A stretch of 64,000 nt of DNA. Source: an uncultured Alphaproteobacteria bacterium (GTDB taxonomy: Bacteria > Pseudomonadota > Alphaproteobacteria > Methylaequorales > Methylaequoraceae). The notes under the pieces are model-generated. The model was not told where the DNA came from. It saw nothing but the letters and a program-made list of their open reading frames with translations, and made no database searches. The position numbers and the translations under genes were made by a program. The stretch is taken from assembly GCA_902536655.1 (NCBI GenBank), contig CACAYF010000001.1, positions 136,211 to 200,210 of the forward strand, given 5' to 3'. Within the stretch, counting starts at the first letter, position 1. Each line of letters starts with the position of its first letter. Shown one piece after another: positions 10,258 through 21,044 of this stretch.

Positions 10258-11557
10258 GTCGACCTCTTACAAATGTCATCAAGTTCCTTCCTTGAACCAA
10301 TATGTTATCAAATGGCGAATTTTTAGATTTGCTATGAAAATTTTCTGATTTAATTTTCCATGGTTTTTCTAAATCAAAAACTATTAAGTCAGCTTCTGAA
10401 TCTGGAGATATTGTGCCTGTTTCTAAACCTAAAATTTCTGAGGGATTTTTCGTAATTAATGATATAGCTTTAATTAAACTTAAATTATAATTCTTTACAA
10501 GAATTAGTGTCATTGGTAGGAGTGTTTCTAATCCAACGCCACCAAATTCAGCTTGATTAAAAGGAAGTCTTTTAGCATCTTGATCGTGGGGAGTATGATC
10601 TGAAACGATTACATCTATTGTTCCGTCTAAAATACCACCAATTATATAATTTCTGTCCTCTTCTGTTCTCAATGGCGGGGAAAGCTTTGCAAAAGTTCTA
10701 TAATTTTCTAGAGATAATTCATTTAATATAAAATAAGGTGGAGCGGTATCACACGTAATTGGAAGACCATCTTTTTTTGCTTTTCTTATTATTTCCACTG
10801 ATTCTTTAGTTGAAATATGACTGACATGATATCTACATTTTGTGTCTCGCACTAGCCATAGGTCTCTTTCAATAATCATAGCCTCTGAATAAGTTGGTAT
10901 CCCTGTGAGCCCCATTCTTGTAGCAGACTCTCCTTCATTCACCATGCCCTCTTGACTTAGCTCCGGCTCTTCAGGGTGTTGAATGATAAGACCGTCAAAA
11001 GATTTTGCATAGTTAAGTGCTCTTTTCATGACTCTAGCATTAGATACACTTTTATTTCCGTCTGTAAAACCTAGAGCGCCAAATTCTCTCATAAGTTGTA
11101 ATTCACAAATTTCATTTCCTTCTGCGCCCCTTGTAATACAACCTGTACAAAAAACCTTACTCAGAGATACTTCCCTTGCCTTTCTTTGAATACTTTGGAT
11201 TATTGCAGGTTGATCAATTACTGGGTTAGTGTTTGGCATACAAACTATTGACGTCACTCCTCCACTTGCTGCAGCTTTACATGCACTTTTTATAGTTTCT
11301 TTATGCTCAAAGCCAGGTTCTCCAATGTTGACTCTCATGTCAACGATTCCCGGTGAAATGAATAAATTATTGCAATCAATTATTTTAAACTTCTTTTCAT
11401 CAACTGAAATATTTTTTTTTAAGTCTTTGATTATTTTACCTTCGATAAGAACGTCTTTTTTCTCTATTGTATTTTTATCTGGATCAATTACAGAACCATT
11501 TTTCAATAAATAGTTAATAGGTAATTTTGAATTATTAAAAGGAATTTTTAGGTTCAT
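10241..11557 (-). CDS. pyrC: dihydroorotase
   Basis: GIVDMRVNIGEPGFEHKETI, GVTSIVCMPNTNPVID, SDHTPHDQDAKRLPFNQAEFGGVGLET. Confidence 0.93.
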   Translation of the reverse strand: MNLKIPFNNSKLPINYLLKNGSVIDPDKNTIEKKDVLIEGKIIKDLKKNISVDEKKFKIIDCNNLFISPGIVDMRVNIGEPGFEHKETIKSACKAAASGGVTSIVCMPNTNPVIDQPAIIQSIQRKAREVSLSKVFCTGCITRGAEGNEICELQLMREFGALGFTDGNKSVSNARVMKRALNYAKSFDGLIIQHPEEPELSQEGMVNEGESATRMGLTGIPTYSEAMIIERDLWLVRDTKCRYHVSHISTKESVEIIRKAKKDGLPITCDTAPPYFILNELSLENYRTFAKLSPPLRTEEDRNYIIGGILDGTIDVIVSDHTPHDQDAKRLPFNQAEFGGVGLETLLPMTLILVKNYNLSLIKAISLITKNPSEILGLETGTISPDSEADLIVFDLEKPWKIKSENFHSKSKNSPFDNILVQGRNLMTFVRGRLVYKF

Positions 11558-11562
11558 TTTTT

Positions 11563-12507
11563 TTATCTATCCTTAACTAGGGCTTTTAAACAAGCCATTC
11601 TTACGGCAACGCCCATCTGCACTTGTTCAAAGATTGCAGACCTGTCTAAATCATCAGCGAGTTCAGAATCTATTTCAACTCCTCTGTTCATGGGTCCAGG
11701 ATGAAGAACCAATGCATCAGATTGTGCATAGGTTAATTTTTCATTATTTAAACCATAATACCTAAAGTATTCTCTAATTGAGGGAACAAAAGAGCCTGAC
11801 ATTCTTTCAAGTTGAAGTCTAAGCATTATAATAACATCTACATCTTTTAACCCCTCTTTCATTTTATAAAAAACTTTTACACCCATTGATTCAATTTGCT
11901 TAGGAATAAGAGTTGCTGGACCTATTACTCTTACTTCAGCTCCTAATGTATTTAGGAGGTGAATGTTAGATCTTGCAACTCTGCTGTGCATAATATCACC
12001 ACAGATTGCTACTTTAAGCCCTGAAATTGTCTTTTTTCTTCTCAAAATTGTTAAAGAATCAAGTAGTGCTTGCGTTGGGTGCTCGTGGGGACCGTCTCCA
12101 GCATTTATGACACCACAGTTAACTTTTTCAGAAAGAAGTTTCACAGCTCCAGCATCGTTATGCCTCACAACAATGAGATCTGGTTGCATTGCATTTAATG
12201 TCATTGCTGTATCGATTAATGTTTCACCTTTTTTAATAGAGCTTGAGCCAACTGAAATATTTAACATGTCTGCGCCAAGCTTTTTTCCAGCAAGTTCAAA
12301 AGAAGTTCTGGTTCTTGTTGAATTCTCAAAAAATAAATTTATGCATGTTTTATTCTTTAGATCATCAAGTTTTTGATTATTATCCTCAAGATAATTTGCA
12401 TATTTTTTGGATAAATTAATTAAATAATTTATTGAGTCTGGAAGAAGACCCTCTATTCCCAGAAGATGTTTATGAGGATAATTTTTGAAAACTTTTTCCT
12501 CTATCAT
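11563..12507 (-). CDS. pyrB: aspartate carbamoyltransferase catalytic subunit
   Basis: [47 protein letters not shown]. Confidence 0.97.
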   Translation of the reverse strand: MIEEKVFKNYPHKHLLGIEGLLPDSINYLINLSKKYANYLEDNNQKLDDLKNKTCINLFFENSTRTRTSFELAGKKLGADMLNISVGSSSIKKGETLIDTAMTLNAMQPDLIVVRHNDAGAVKLLSEKVNCGVINAGDGPHEHPTQALLDSLTILRRKKTISGLKVAICGDIMHSRVARSNIHLLNTLGAEVRVIGPATLIPKQIESMGVKVFYKMKEGLKDVDVIIMLRLQLERMSGSFVPSIREYFRYYGLNNEKLTYAQSDALVLHPGPMNRGVEIDSELADDLDRSAIFEQVQMGVAVRMACLKALVKDR

Positions 12508-12552
12508 TAAAATTGAATATTATAGCTAAAATTTAATTGTTCAATACTCTTC

Positions 12553-13779
12553 TTAAATTATCTTTTTTTTCTTTAAATCTGAAAGATCTTTACTGTTAAG
12601 TTTTAAGAACTTTTTTAGTACTGTTATTGTATCTTGTCCCAGCTTTGGAGGAGGTTTTTTGTACTTAATTTTAGACTCTGAGAAATTTATTGGATTTGCG
12701 ATTAATTTTATTTTTTTGTTTTTTGATTTTGAGTGTCTCATTGAAATAACCATTTTTCTTGATTTAACTTGTTTATCCTCAAAAACTTGTTTGATGTTGT
12801 TTATCGGTCCACACGGAACATTAACTTTTACTAATCCGTCAACCCATTGTTTTATGGTCTTTTTTTTAATAATTTTATTAATTATTTCATTAAGATCGCG
12901 TCTGTTTTTAACTCTTGAAGAATTAGTCTTAAATTTAGGATCATTAATTATGTTTGATATTTTTGCATACTTACAAAATTCTTTAAATTGTCTGTCATTT
13001 GCAATTGCTAAAACCATAAGTCCATCTTTTGCTTTAGCTGTTTGGTATGGAACAATTGAGGGATGATCGTTCCCAATACGTTTTGGTATTTCTCCTGATA
13101 TTAGATAATTTTGGGCCACATAACTTAACCAAGAAACCTGAGAGTCCATCAAAGAAATATCAAGATGTTGTCCTTTTCCTGTTAATTCTTTAAATCTTAA
13201 TGCTGACAAAATTCCTATAGTAGAATAAAGCCCTGTTATGATATCAGAAACACCAACACCAATTTTCGTAGGATTCCCTTTTTTTTCACCAGTAATGCTC
13301 ATGATACCCCCCATGGCTTGGACCAAATAGTCGTAACCTCCTCTTTTTGAATATGGTCCATTTTGACCAAACCCGGTAATTGAACAATATATTATTTCAG
13401 GATTAATTTTTTTTATGCTTTTATAATCAAGCCCGTATTGCTTCAAATTTCCAGCTCTAAAGTTTTCTACGAGTACGTCACATTTTTTTATTAATTTTTT
13501 TGCTAATTCCTGCCCATCTTTTTTTGTAAAGTCGAGTGCAACTGAATTTTTATTTCGATTAACACTCAGAAAATATGAACTTTCCATCGGTTTCTTTAAA
13601 TTTTTATCAAGGTATGGAGGGCCTAAATTTCGAGAATCGTCTCCGCTTAAAGGCCGTTCAATTTTTATAATGTTAGCTCCAAGATCGCCTAGAATTTGTG
13701 TTGATGTTGGTCCAGCTAATACGCGTGTAAGATCAAGAATGTTGATATCTTCAAGCGGTTGTTTTATTTTTTTATTCAT
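12553..13779 (-). CDS. CaiB/BaiF family CoA-transferase
   Basis: LEDINILDLTRVLAGPTSTQILGDLGANIIKIE, KCDVLVENFRAGNLKQYGLDY. Confidence 0.92.
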   Translation of the reverse strand: MNKKIKQPLEDINILDLTRVLAGPTSTQILGDLGANIIKIERPLSGDDSRNLGPPYLDKNLKKPMESSYFLSVNRNKNSVALDFTKKDGQELAKKLIKKCDVLVENFRAGNLKQYGLDYKSIKKINPEIIYCSITGFGQNGPYSKRGGYDYLVQAMGGIMSITGEKKGNPTKIGVGVSDIITGLYSTIGILSALRFKELTGKGQHLDISLMDSQVSWLSYVAQNYLISGEIPKRIGNDHPSIVPYQTAKAKDGLMVLAIANDRQFKEFCKYAKISNIINDPKFKTNSSRVKNRRDLNEIINKIIKKKTIKQWVDGLVKVNVPCGPINNIKQVFEDKQVKSRKMVISMRHSKSKNKKIKLIANPINFSESKIKYKKPPPKLGQDTITVLKKFLKLNSKDLSDLKKKKII

Positions 13780-14248
13780 TAGTCTCTTGGTTTGAATTAA
13801 AGAAATCTTTTAAAATAATGCTTGCTGCAAATTTATCTAAAAATTTTTTTTGTTTTTTCTTATTTTTAAAAAATTCATATGTTGCATCTTCAGCCTCGAT
13901 ACTTGTATAGTTTTCGTCCCAAAAGAAGAACGGAATATTCAGTTTGGATCTGTTCAAGTGATTATCTAAATTTTTTGTAGTATCAATAATAGATTGACTC
14001 ATTTTGTTTATTTTTTTCTCTTCATCTAAAGGTAAACCCACAAGAATGCCGCCGATATTGTAGTCATTAATGATTTTAATTATTTTTTTGTAATATTCTA
14101 GGTTTCTTACTAAAGTTTCCATTGGCATACTTATTTTGTGATTTTCATCAGATATGGCTATTCCCACCTTTTTCTTACCACAATCCAAACAAATAATTTT
14201 TTTTTTATTAGTTTTTTTTTTAAACTCTTTTATATTGCGAACAAACAT
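13772..14248 (-). CDS. ruvX: Holliday junction resolvase-like protein YqgF
   Basis: IICLDCGKKKVGIAISDE, GGILVGLPLDEEKK, WDENYTSIEAE. Confidence 0.85.
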   Translation of the reverse strand: MFVRNIKEFKKKTNKKKIICLDCGKKKVGIAISDENHKISMPMETLVRNLEYYKKIIKIINDYNIGGILVGLPLDEEKKINKMSQSIIDTTKNLDNHLNRSKLNIPFFFWDENYTSIEAEDATYEFFKNKKKQKKFLDKFAASIILKDFFNSNQETNE

Positions 14249-14286
14249 ACCTGATGTTATTTATAAATTAATCTAGTTTGTTATTT

Positions 14287-14574
14287 ATGTCTATTGATAA
14301 TTCAACAGTAAAAAAAGTTGCTAAATTAGCCAGAATTGAAATTAATGAAGAAGAAGAGACTACATTGATTACTGAGCTAAATAATATCCTAGGCTGGGTT
14401 GATGAATTGAAGCAAGTGAATACAGATAGTGTTGAACCAATGCTTTCAGTTTTTAATGAGTCAATGCAGATGAGAGAGGATAAAGCGGAATCAAATTTCG
14501 ATAATAGTCAAATTCTTGATAACTCTCCTGAGAGTAATTCAGGCTTTTTTGTAGTTCCAAAGGTTGTAGAATGA
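14287..14574 (+). CDS. gatC: Asp-tRNA(Asn)/Glu-tRNA(Gln) amidotransferase subunit C
   Basis: VKKVAKLARIEINEEE...LNNILGWVDELKQVNTDSVEPM. Confidence 0.93.
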   Translation: MSIDNSTVKKVAKLARIEINEEEETTLITELNNILGWVDELKQVNTDSVEPMLSVFNESMQMREDKAESNFDNSQILDNSPESNSGFFVVPKVVE

Positions 14575-16013
14575 ATGACTTTGAAAACCTGTCAATTTCT
14601 TCCGCTATAGAAGGTCTGGCGAATAAAAATTTTACCTCTCTTGAGTTGACCGAGTTTTTTATAAAAAAGATCGAAAAAAACAAAGATCTTAATTGTTTTA
14701 TTACATCCACATTTGATAAAGCAATTGAAATGGCAAAAATTTCAGACCAAAAAATCAAAGAAAACGAAACAAGATCGTTAGAAGGGATACCCATAGGAAT
14801 GAAGGATCTTTTTTGTACTAATGGGGTGAGAACAACAGCTGGTTCAAAAATTTTAGAAAACTTTGTTCCTTTTTATGAATCGACAGTTTCTAATAATCTT
14901 TGGAATTCAGGAGCAATAATGTTAGGAAAAACCAACATGGATGAATTTGCAATGGGATCTGCAAATACAACAAGCTTTTTTGGAAATGTTAAGAATCCAC
15001 TTGGTTCAAAAGTTAAAGAACTTGTTCCTGGAGGTTCATCTGGAGGATCTGCATCTGCAGTTTCCTCTGGGCTATGCCTGGGATCAACGGGTTCTGACAC
15101 AGGCGGTTCAATTAGGCAGCCAGCTTCATTTTGTGGGCTCGTAGGACTAAAACCGACCTATGGCAGATGTTCGAGGTTTGGGATGATAGCATTTGCATCA
15201 TCATTGGATCAGGCAGGGCCAATTACAAAAACAGTCGAAGATTCTGCATTGATGCTTCAAGCCATGGTAAGTTTTGATAAAAAAGATTCAACAAGTTCGA
15301 GACAAAGCATTCCAGATTTTTCTGACTTTAAAAAACTTTCAATTAAAGGCAAAAGAATTGGTATACCTAAAGAATACATGATTGATGGTTTAAATTCGGA
15401 TATTAAAAAAATTTGGGATGCTGGAATTTCATGGTTCAAAAGCGAAGGTGCTGAAATTTTAGAAGTATCTCTACCTCATACAAAATCTGCACTGCCAACT
15501 TATTACATAATTGCTCCAGCTGAAGCTTCAGCAAATTTGGCACGATACGATGGAATAAGATATGGATTTAGACACAATGCAGATGATTTAAATGATTTAT
15601 ATCAAAAAACTAGAGGGTTAGGATTTGGAAAAGAAGTTAAAAGAAGATTAATGATTGGAACTTACGTTTTATCTGCAGGATATTATGACGCTTATTATTT
15701 AAAAGCACTTAAAGTCAGAAAACTTATTTCGCAAGACTTTGAAGACTCTTTTCAAAAATGTGATTTAATTCTCACGCCTACAACTCCAAATGTCGCGTTT
15801 CCGATTGGAGAAAAACAAACCAACCCTATTGAGATGTATTTAAATGATGTACTAACAGTTCCAGCAAGCTTGGCTGGTTTACCGGCAATGTCAGTACCGT
15901 CTGGTTTTAACAGTGAAAAATTACCAGTTGGTCTTCAATTAATTGGAAAACCATTTGACGAAATTTCAGTTCTAGCAGCTGGAGCAGTGATTGAGGAATC
16001 AAGAGGTTTTTAA
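14571..16013 (+). CDS. gatA: Asp/Glu-tRNA amidotransferase subunit A
   Basis: Amidase signature GGSSGGSASAVSSGLCLGSTGSDTGGSIRQPASFCGLVGLKPTYGR. Confidence 0.97.
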   Translation: MNDFENLSISSAIEGLANKNFTSLELTEFFIKKIEKNKDLNCFITSTFDKAIEMAKISDQKIKENETRSLEGIPIGMKDLFCTNGVRTTAGSKILENFVPFYESTVSNNLWNSGAIMLGKTNMDEFAMGSANTTSFFGNVKNPLGSKVKELVPGGSSGGSASAVSSGLCLGSTGSDTGGSIRQPASFCGLVGLKPTYGRCSRFGMIAFASSLDQAGPITKTVEDSALMLQAMVSFDKKDSTSSRQSIPDFSDFKKLSIKGKRIGIPKEYMIDGLNSDIKKIWDAGISWFKSEGAEILEVSLPHTKSALPTYYIIAPAEASANLARYDGIRYGFRHNADDLNDLYQKTRGLGFGKEVKRRLMIGTYVLSAGYYDAYYLKALKVRKLISQDFEDSFQKCDLILTPTTPNVAFPIGEKQTNPIEMYLNDVLTVPASLAGLPAMSVPSGFNSEKLPVGLQLIGKPFDEISVLAAGAVIEESRGF

Positions 16014-17465
16014 ATGACTTATGTAATAGAAGGTAAAAAAGATAGTTGGCAAGTTGTTTTAGGGCTTGAAGTTCATGCTCAAATTAGTTCAAAGTCAAAG
16101 CTATTTTCAGTTGCCTCGACTAACTGGGGATCAGATCCTAATACTCAAGTAGAACTTGTTGATTGTGGAATGCCTGGAGCACTTCCAGTTATAAATGAGT
16201 ATTGTGTTGATCAAGCGGTTCTCACTGGCTTAAGTTTGAATGCTGAAATAAAAAAATTGTCAATCTTTGACAGAAAAAACTATTTTTATCCGGATCTTCC
16301 TCAGGGTTATCAAATTTCACAGTTTGAGCACCCTATAGTTGGAAAAGGTCATATTAATATTGAAATCGAAGGAAAAGTAAAAAAAATAGGTATTACTAGA
16401 TTACATCTTGAACAAGATGCAGGAAAAAGTCTTCACGACCAAGACATCAAAAATTCATATATAGACCTTAACAGATCAGGTTGTGCATTAATGGAAATTG
16501 TATCTGAACCAGATTTAAATAGTCCTATTGAAGCAGCAGAGTATGTTAAAAAATTAAGAAGTATATTGAGATACATTGGAAGTTGTGACGGAAACATGGA
16601 GAAGGGGAATTTAAGAGCAGATGTAAATGTTTCAGTAAAACGTGAAGGAGAGAAACTAGGAACAAGATGTGAAATTAAAAATGTTAATTCGATCAAATTT
16701 ATACAGCAGGCAATTGAATTTGAAGCAAAACGTCAAGTGAATATAATAGAAAATGGAGAAAAAATAATTCAAGAAACAAGATTATTTGATCCGAATAAAT
16801 GTGAAACTAGATCGATGAGAAGTAAAGAGGAATCTCATGATTATCGATATTTTCCAGATCCAGACCTTCCCCCACTAATTATATCAGATGAAAAAGTAAA
16901 CTCATTAAAAGAAAAATTACCGGAACTTCCTGACGAAAAGAAGGATAGGTTTATGAGAGAATTTAACTTAAGTAGTTACGATGCTGAGGTAATTGTTAAT
17001 GACAAGGATACAGCTCTTTTTTTTGAAAAACTCGTTAAAGGTAGAGATTCAAAAGTTGTTACAAATTGGATTACAGGTGAAGTTTTCTCATATTTAAAAA
17101 AAATAAATAAAGATATGAAAAATTCAGGAATTGCTCCAGAGAAAATCGGATCATTAATAGATTTAATAGTTGATGAAAAGATTTCAAACAGACAGGCTAA
17201 AGAGGTTTTTCACGAGTATATGAAATCTAATGATGATGCAACTACTTTTATTGAAAAAAAAGGACTAGTTCAGTTGTCTGATCAAAGTGAAATTAATAAG
17301 ATAATTGATAAGGTTTTATCAGATAACCCTAAAATGGTTGATGATTATCAGAATGGTAAGGACAAATTATTTGGTTTTTTTATTGGGCAAGTAATGAAGA
17401 TATCAAAAGGGAAAGCAAATCCAAAGCTTGTTAACGAATTGCTAGTAAAGAGGTTAAAAGAATAA
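16014..17465 (+). CDS. gatB: Asp/Glu-tRNA amidotransferase subunit B
   Basis: LGLEVHAQISSKSKLFS, DRKNYFYPDLPQGYQISQ, HDYRYFPDPDLPPL. Confidence 0.97.
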   Translation: MTYVIEGKKDSWQVVLGLEVHAQISSKSKLFSVASTNWGSDPNTQVELVDCGMPGALPVINEYCVDQAVLTGLSLNAEIKKLSIFDRKNYFYPDLPQGYQISQFEHPIVGKGHINIEIEGKVKKIGITRLHLEQDAGKSLHDQDIKNSYIDLNRSGCALMEIVSEPDLNSPIEAAEYVKKLRSILRYIGSCDGNMEKGNLRADVNVSVKREGEKLGTRCEIKNVNSIKFIQQAIEFEAKRQVNIIENGEKIIQETRLFDPNKCETRSMRSKEESHDYRYFPDPDLPPLIISDEKVNSLKEKLPELPDEKKDRFMREFNLSSYDAEVIVNDKDTALFFEKLVKGRDSKVVTNWITGEVFSYLKKINKDMKNSGIAPEKIGSLIDLIVDEKISNRQAKEVFHEYMKSNDDATTFIEKKGLVQLSDQSEINKIIDKVLSDNPKMVDDYQNGKDKLFGFFIGQVMKISKGKANPKLVNELLVKRLKE

Positions 17466-17471
17466 AAAAAT

Positions 17472-17563
17472 GGAGAGGTGGCCGAGTGGCTGAAGGCGAC
17501 GGTTTGCTAAACCGTTATAGGTGGCAACATCTATCGTGGGTTCGAATCCCATCCTCTCCGCCA
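17472..17563 (+). tRNA. tRNA-Ser(GCT), CCA encoded
   Basis: Acceptor ggagagg/cctctcc, anticodon arm acggt-ttgctaa-accgt, long variable arm, T-loop ttcgaat, 3' CCA. Confidence 0.93.
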
Positions 17564-17612
17564 TAATTATGTTTATTAAGGGCGAATATTATAAAAAAAA
17601 CTCACAAAATCC

Positions 17613-18113
17613 CTATGTAAAATAAAAATTTTGTGGTAGAAGTGTGGTATTTATGTGTGCTTGAAACGAATAAAAAATTAATTTTACAATATAAAAAATA
17701 ATTCCAATTATTGCTATAAATAAAGAATATATTGTGAACTTCATACCTTTTCTTCTGTCATTAATATCCTCATTTACATCTGAGACAGCAAAAGAATGTA
17801 TTGTTCTACCCACAGCTAAAAAAAGAAGTGATAGAACTGCAAAAAATAAAAGATTATTAAAATAAAGAATTAAATTTAGCATAATAATAAAAGGAGATGT
17901 CTCATAAAAATTTCCATGCGCCCTCACTGCTCTTTCTAACTTTTTGTTATTATGACCAATAGAAATTTTTGTTTCTCTTCGAATTTTCATTACACTTTTA
18001 AATAATTTATAATAGTGAAAAGCTAAGTATATTATCTCAATCAAAAAAATAATTTCAAAAATAGTTCTTGTCATTGAAAATCCAAAAAATATTGTACATA
18101 TTATCCATAACAC
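17613..18113 (-). CDS. MAPEG family membrane protein
   Basis: ERAVRAHGNFYETSPFIIML and GRTIHSFAVSD motifs; four TM segments. Confidence 0.8.
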   Translation of the reverse strand: MLWIICTIFFGFSMTRTIFEIIFLIEIIYLAFHYYKLFKSVMKIRRETKISIGHNNKKLERAVRAHGNFYETSPFIIMLNLILYFNNLLFFAVLSLLFLAVGRTIHSFAVSDVNEDINDRRKGMKFTIYSLFIAIIGIIFYIVKLIFYSFQAHINTTLLPQNFYFT

Positions 18114-18137
18114 AATTCTTACAATTTCAAAAAAAAA

Positions 18138-19553
18138 ATGACAAATGAATTTTCATTACATTGGTTTAGACAAGACTTACGACTAAGTGACAATCCTTCA
18201 CTTAACTATTTATCGCAAAAGCATAAAAGAATAGTTTGTGTGTTTATTTATGATGAAGTAAATTGTAATAGAAAACTTGGATCAGCTAGTAAAACATGGC
18301 TCCACTATTCACTGTTGTATTTAAATAATAAATTAGATAACAACTTGTTAATTTTTAAAGGTAATCCTGAGTCTATATTTTTAGACCTTATAAAACAAAA
18401 TAAAATAACTGAAATATCATGGAATAGATGTTACGAGCCATGGAGAGTTGAACGAGATAAATTATTAAAAAAAACACTTAGTAAACATGTTGAAGTTAAA
18501 ACATTCAATGGTTCACTTTTATGGGAACCATGGGAAGTCCTAAAGGCTGATTCCACACCTTATAAAATTTTCACACCATTTTATCAAAGAGGATGTCTCA
18601 CTAAACAACCTCCTAGAAAACCAATCTCTAACAATTTTAGTTTTTTTGACCACAAAATTAAATCATTGAGCGTAAATGATCTAAATTTACTAGATAATTT
18701 GGCATGGGAGAATAAAGTTATAAATAACTGGAAGATAGGAGAATCATTTGCAGAAAAACAAATGAATAATTTCCTAAAAGAAGGTCTTGGAGATTATTCT
18801 CACGGAAGAAATTTCCCAAATAAACTTAATGTATCAAGAATATCACCATATCTTCATTGGGGACAAATTTCTCCAAATACACTTTGGTATAATGCTGAAA
18901 AACTTCAGCAGGATGTTGAAACAATAAATATTGATATATTTAAAAGTGAATTAGGTTGGCGAGAGTTTTTTTATAACTTAATGTTTCATTTTCCGAATAT
19001 ACAGAGTAAAAATTTACAAATTAAATTTGATAAGTTTCCATGGGATACTAATGATGAATTTTTAAAATCATGGCAAAAAGGTTTAACTGGCTATCCTATT
19101 ATCGACGCTGGAATGCGAGAACTATGGAAGACTGGTTACATGCATAATAGATTAAGAATGATAACAGGATCTTTCTTAGTTAAAAATCTTTTGTTGCATT
19201 GGCAGCATGGTGAGAAATGGTTTTGGGATTGTCTTTTTGATGCTGATTACGCAAGTAATTCAGCAAGCTGGCAATGGGTTGCTGGTACAGGAACTGACGC
19301 AGCACCTTACTTTAGGATATTTAATCCGATAACGCAGGGAAAAAAATTTGATCCAGAGGGAGAATATATTAAAAAATATGTTCCTGAACTTAAAAGTATA
19401 CCACACAAATATCTTTACACTCCTTGGGAATGCCCATCAGAAATTTTAAGCGAGATTAATTTAAAACTTGGAGTTGATTATCCATTTCCAGTAGTTGACA
19501 TCAAACTTTCTAGGGCAAAAGCACTTAAAGCCTTTTCAATCTTAAAAAAATAA
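18138..19553 (+). CDS. phrB: deoxyribodipyrimidine photolyase (cryptochrome/photolyase class I)
   Basis: [73 protein letters not shown]-type FAD-binding C-terminus (window reads [10 protein letters not shown]...). Confidence 0.95.
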   Translation: [471 protein letters not shown]

Positions 19554-19559
19554 AATCTT

Positions 19560-21044
19560 ATGAAAAAAATCTTTATTGTGTTGGGTAATCAACTTTTTAA
19601 TCCAAGTTACTTTGAAAAATTCAGAAATGACCATCTTTTCTTTATTTGTGAGGATTTTCAACTTTGTACTTATCAAAAACATCATAAACACAAAATTTTA
19701 TTATTTCTTTCCGCAATGCGATCTTTTGCTGACGAATTAAAAAAAAAAAAATTTGAAGTAATTTATAAATCCATTGAAGAGAAGGATTTTAAAGAAAGCT
19801 ATGTTGATAAGTTATTTAAAGAAATAGAAAAAGAGAATGTAAAAGAGATATCTATGTTCGAAGTCGAAGATAAATTTTTTGAGAAACAGCTTTTGGACAA
19901 CTTTAAAGGATTTAAATTAAACTATTTAAAATCTCCTATGTTTTTAAGTTCAAGAGATGATTTTAAAAAATATCTAAATCAAGTCAAAAAACCATTTATG
20001 GCAAACTTTTATAAAAAACAAAGAGTTGATCACAACATTTTAGTCGATTCAAATAATAAACCGGTTGGTGGTAAGTGGAGTTTTGATGACGAAAATAGAA
20101 AGAAACTTCCTAAAGAAATTGATTTGCCAGATAAATTTACATTCAAAGAAACTAAACATACTAAAGATTTGAAAGAAATTGTAGAAAAAACGTTTTCTCA
20201 TCATCCAGGAAAGACAAAAAGCTTTTGGACTTGTACAAACAGAAAAGATACAAACAATTACTTAGATTATTTTTTAGACAAAAAGATTGAGAATTTTGGG
20301 GATTATGAAGATGCAGTTGATCAAAGAGACAATATTTTGTTTCATTCTGCTCTTAGTCCTCAAATAAATTTAGGTTTATTAACACCTGAAGAAATAATTT
20401 CTAAAATTAAGAGTAAAACTATTTCTAAGATAAATTCTCATGAAGGTTATATCAGACAATTAATTGGATGGAGGGAGTTCATTCGGGGAATTTATCAAAA
20501 TTTTGACGAAAAGTTAGAAAAAAACAATTTTTTTAATCATAAAAAAGTAATGAAAGAAACGTGGTACACTGGTACCACTGGACTTGTCCCTCTAGACTAC
20601 TCTATAAATAACGCATTAGAATACGGATGGACTCATCATATTGAAAGATTAATGATTTTATGTAATATCATGAATTTATCAGAAATAAATCCTAGAGAGG
20701 TTTACAAATGGTTTATGGAGATGTTTATTGATTCGTCCGACTGGGTTATGTCACCAAATGTTTACGGGATGGGATTGTTTAGTGACGGAGGAATTTTTGC
20801 CACAAAGCCTTACATTTGCGGTTCATCGTATTTCTTAAAAATGATGCATTTTAAAAAAGGAAGTTGGTGTGATATTATGGATGGACTTTATTGGAGATTT
20901 ATCGATAAACATAAAGATTTTTTTCTAAGTAACCCAAGATTATCAATGATGGTAAGAATTTTAGAGAAGATGAATGAAGAAAGAAAAAATAAAATCTTTA
21001 ATGCAGCAAACGAATTTATAAAAAATAACACATATGAAAATTAA
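19560..21044 (+). CDS. cryptochrome/photolyase-related protein (FeS-BCP/(6-4) photolyase-like family)
   Basis: VLGNQLF...FFICEDFQLCTYQKHHKHKILLFLSAMRSFADEL, IRQLIGWREFIRGIY, NVYGMGLFSDGGIFATKPYICGSSYFLKMM. Confidence 0.9.
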   Translation: MKKIFIVLGNQLFNPSYFEKFRNDHLFFICEDFQLCTYQKHHKHKILLFLSAMRSFADELKKKKFEVIYKSIEEKDFKESYVDKLFKEIEKENVKEISMFEVEDKFFEKQLLDNFKGFKLNYLKSPMFLSSRDDFKKYLNQVKKPFMANFYKKQRVDHNILVDSNNKPVGGKWSFDDENRKKLPKEIDLPDKFTFKETKHTKDLKEIVEKTFSHHPGKTKSFWTCTNRKDTNNYLDYFLDKKIENFGDYEDAVDQRDNILFHSALSPQINLGLLTPEEIISKIKSKTISKINSHEGYIRQLIGWREFIRGIYQNFDEKLEKNNFFNHKKVMKETWYTGTTGLVPLDYSINNALEYGWTHHIERLMILCNIMNLSEINPREVYKWFMEMFIDSSDWVMSPNVYGMGLFSDGGIFATKPYICGSSYFLKMMHFKKGSWCDIMDGLYWRFIDKHKDFFLSNPRLSMMVRILEKMNEERKNKIFNAANEFIKNNTYEN

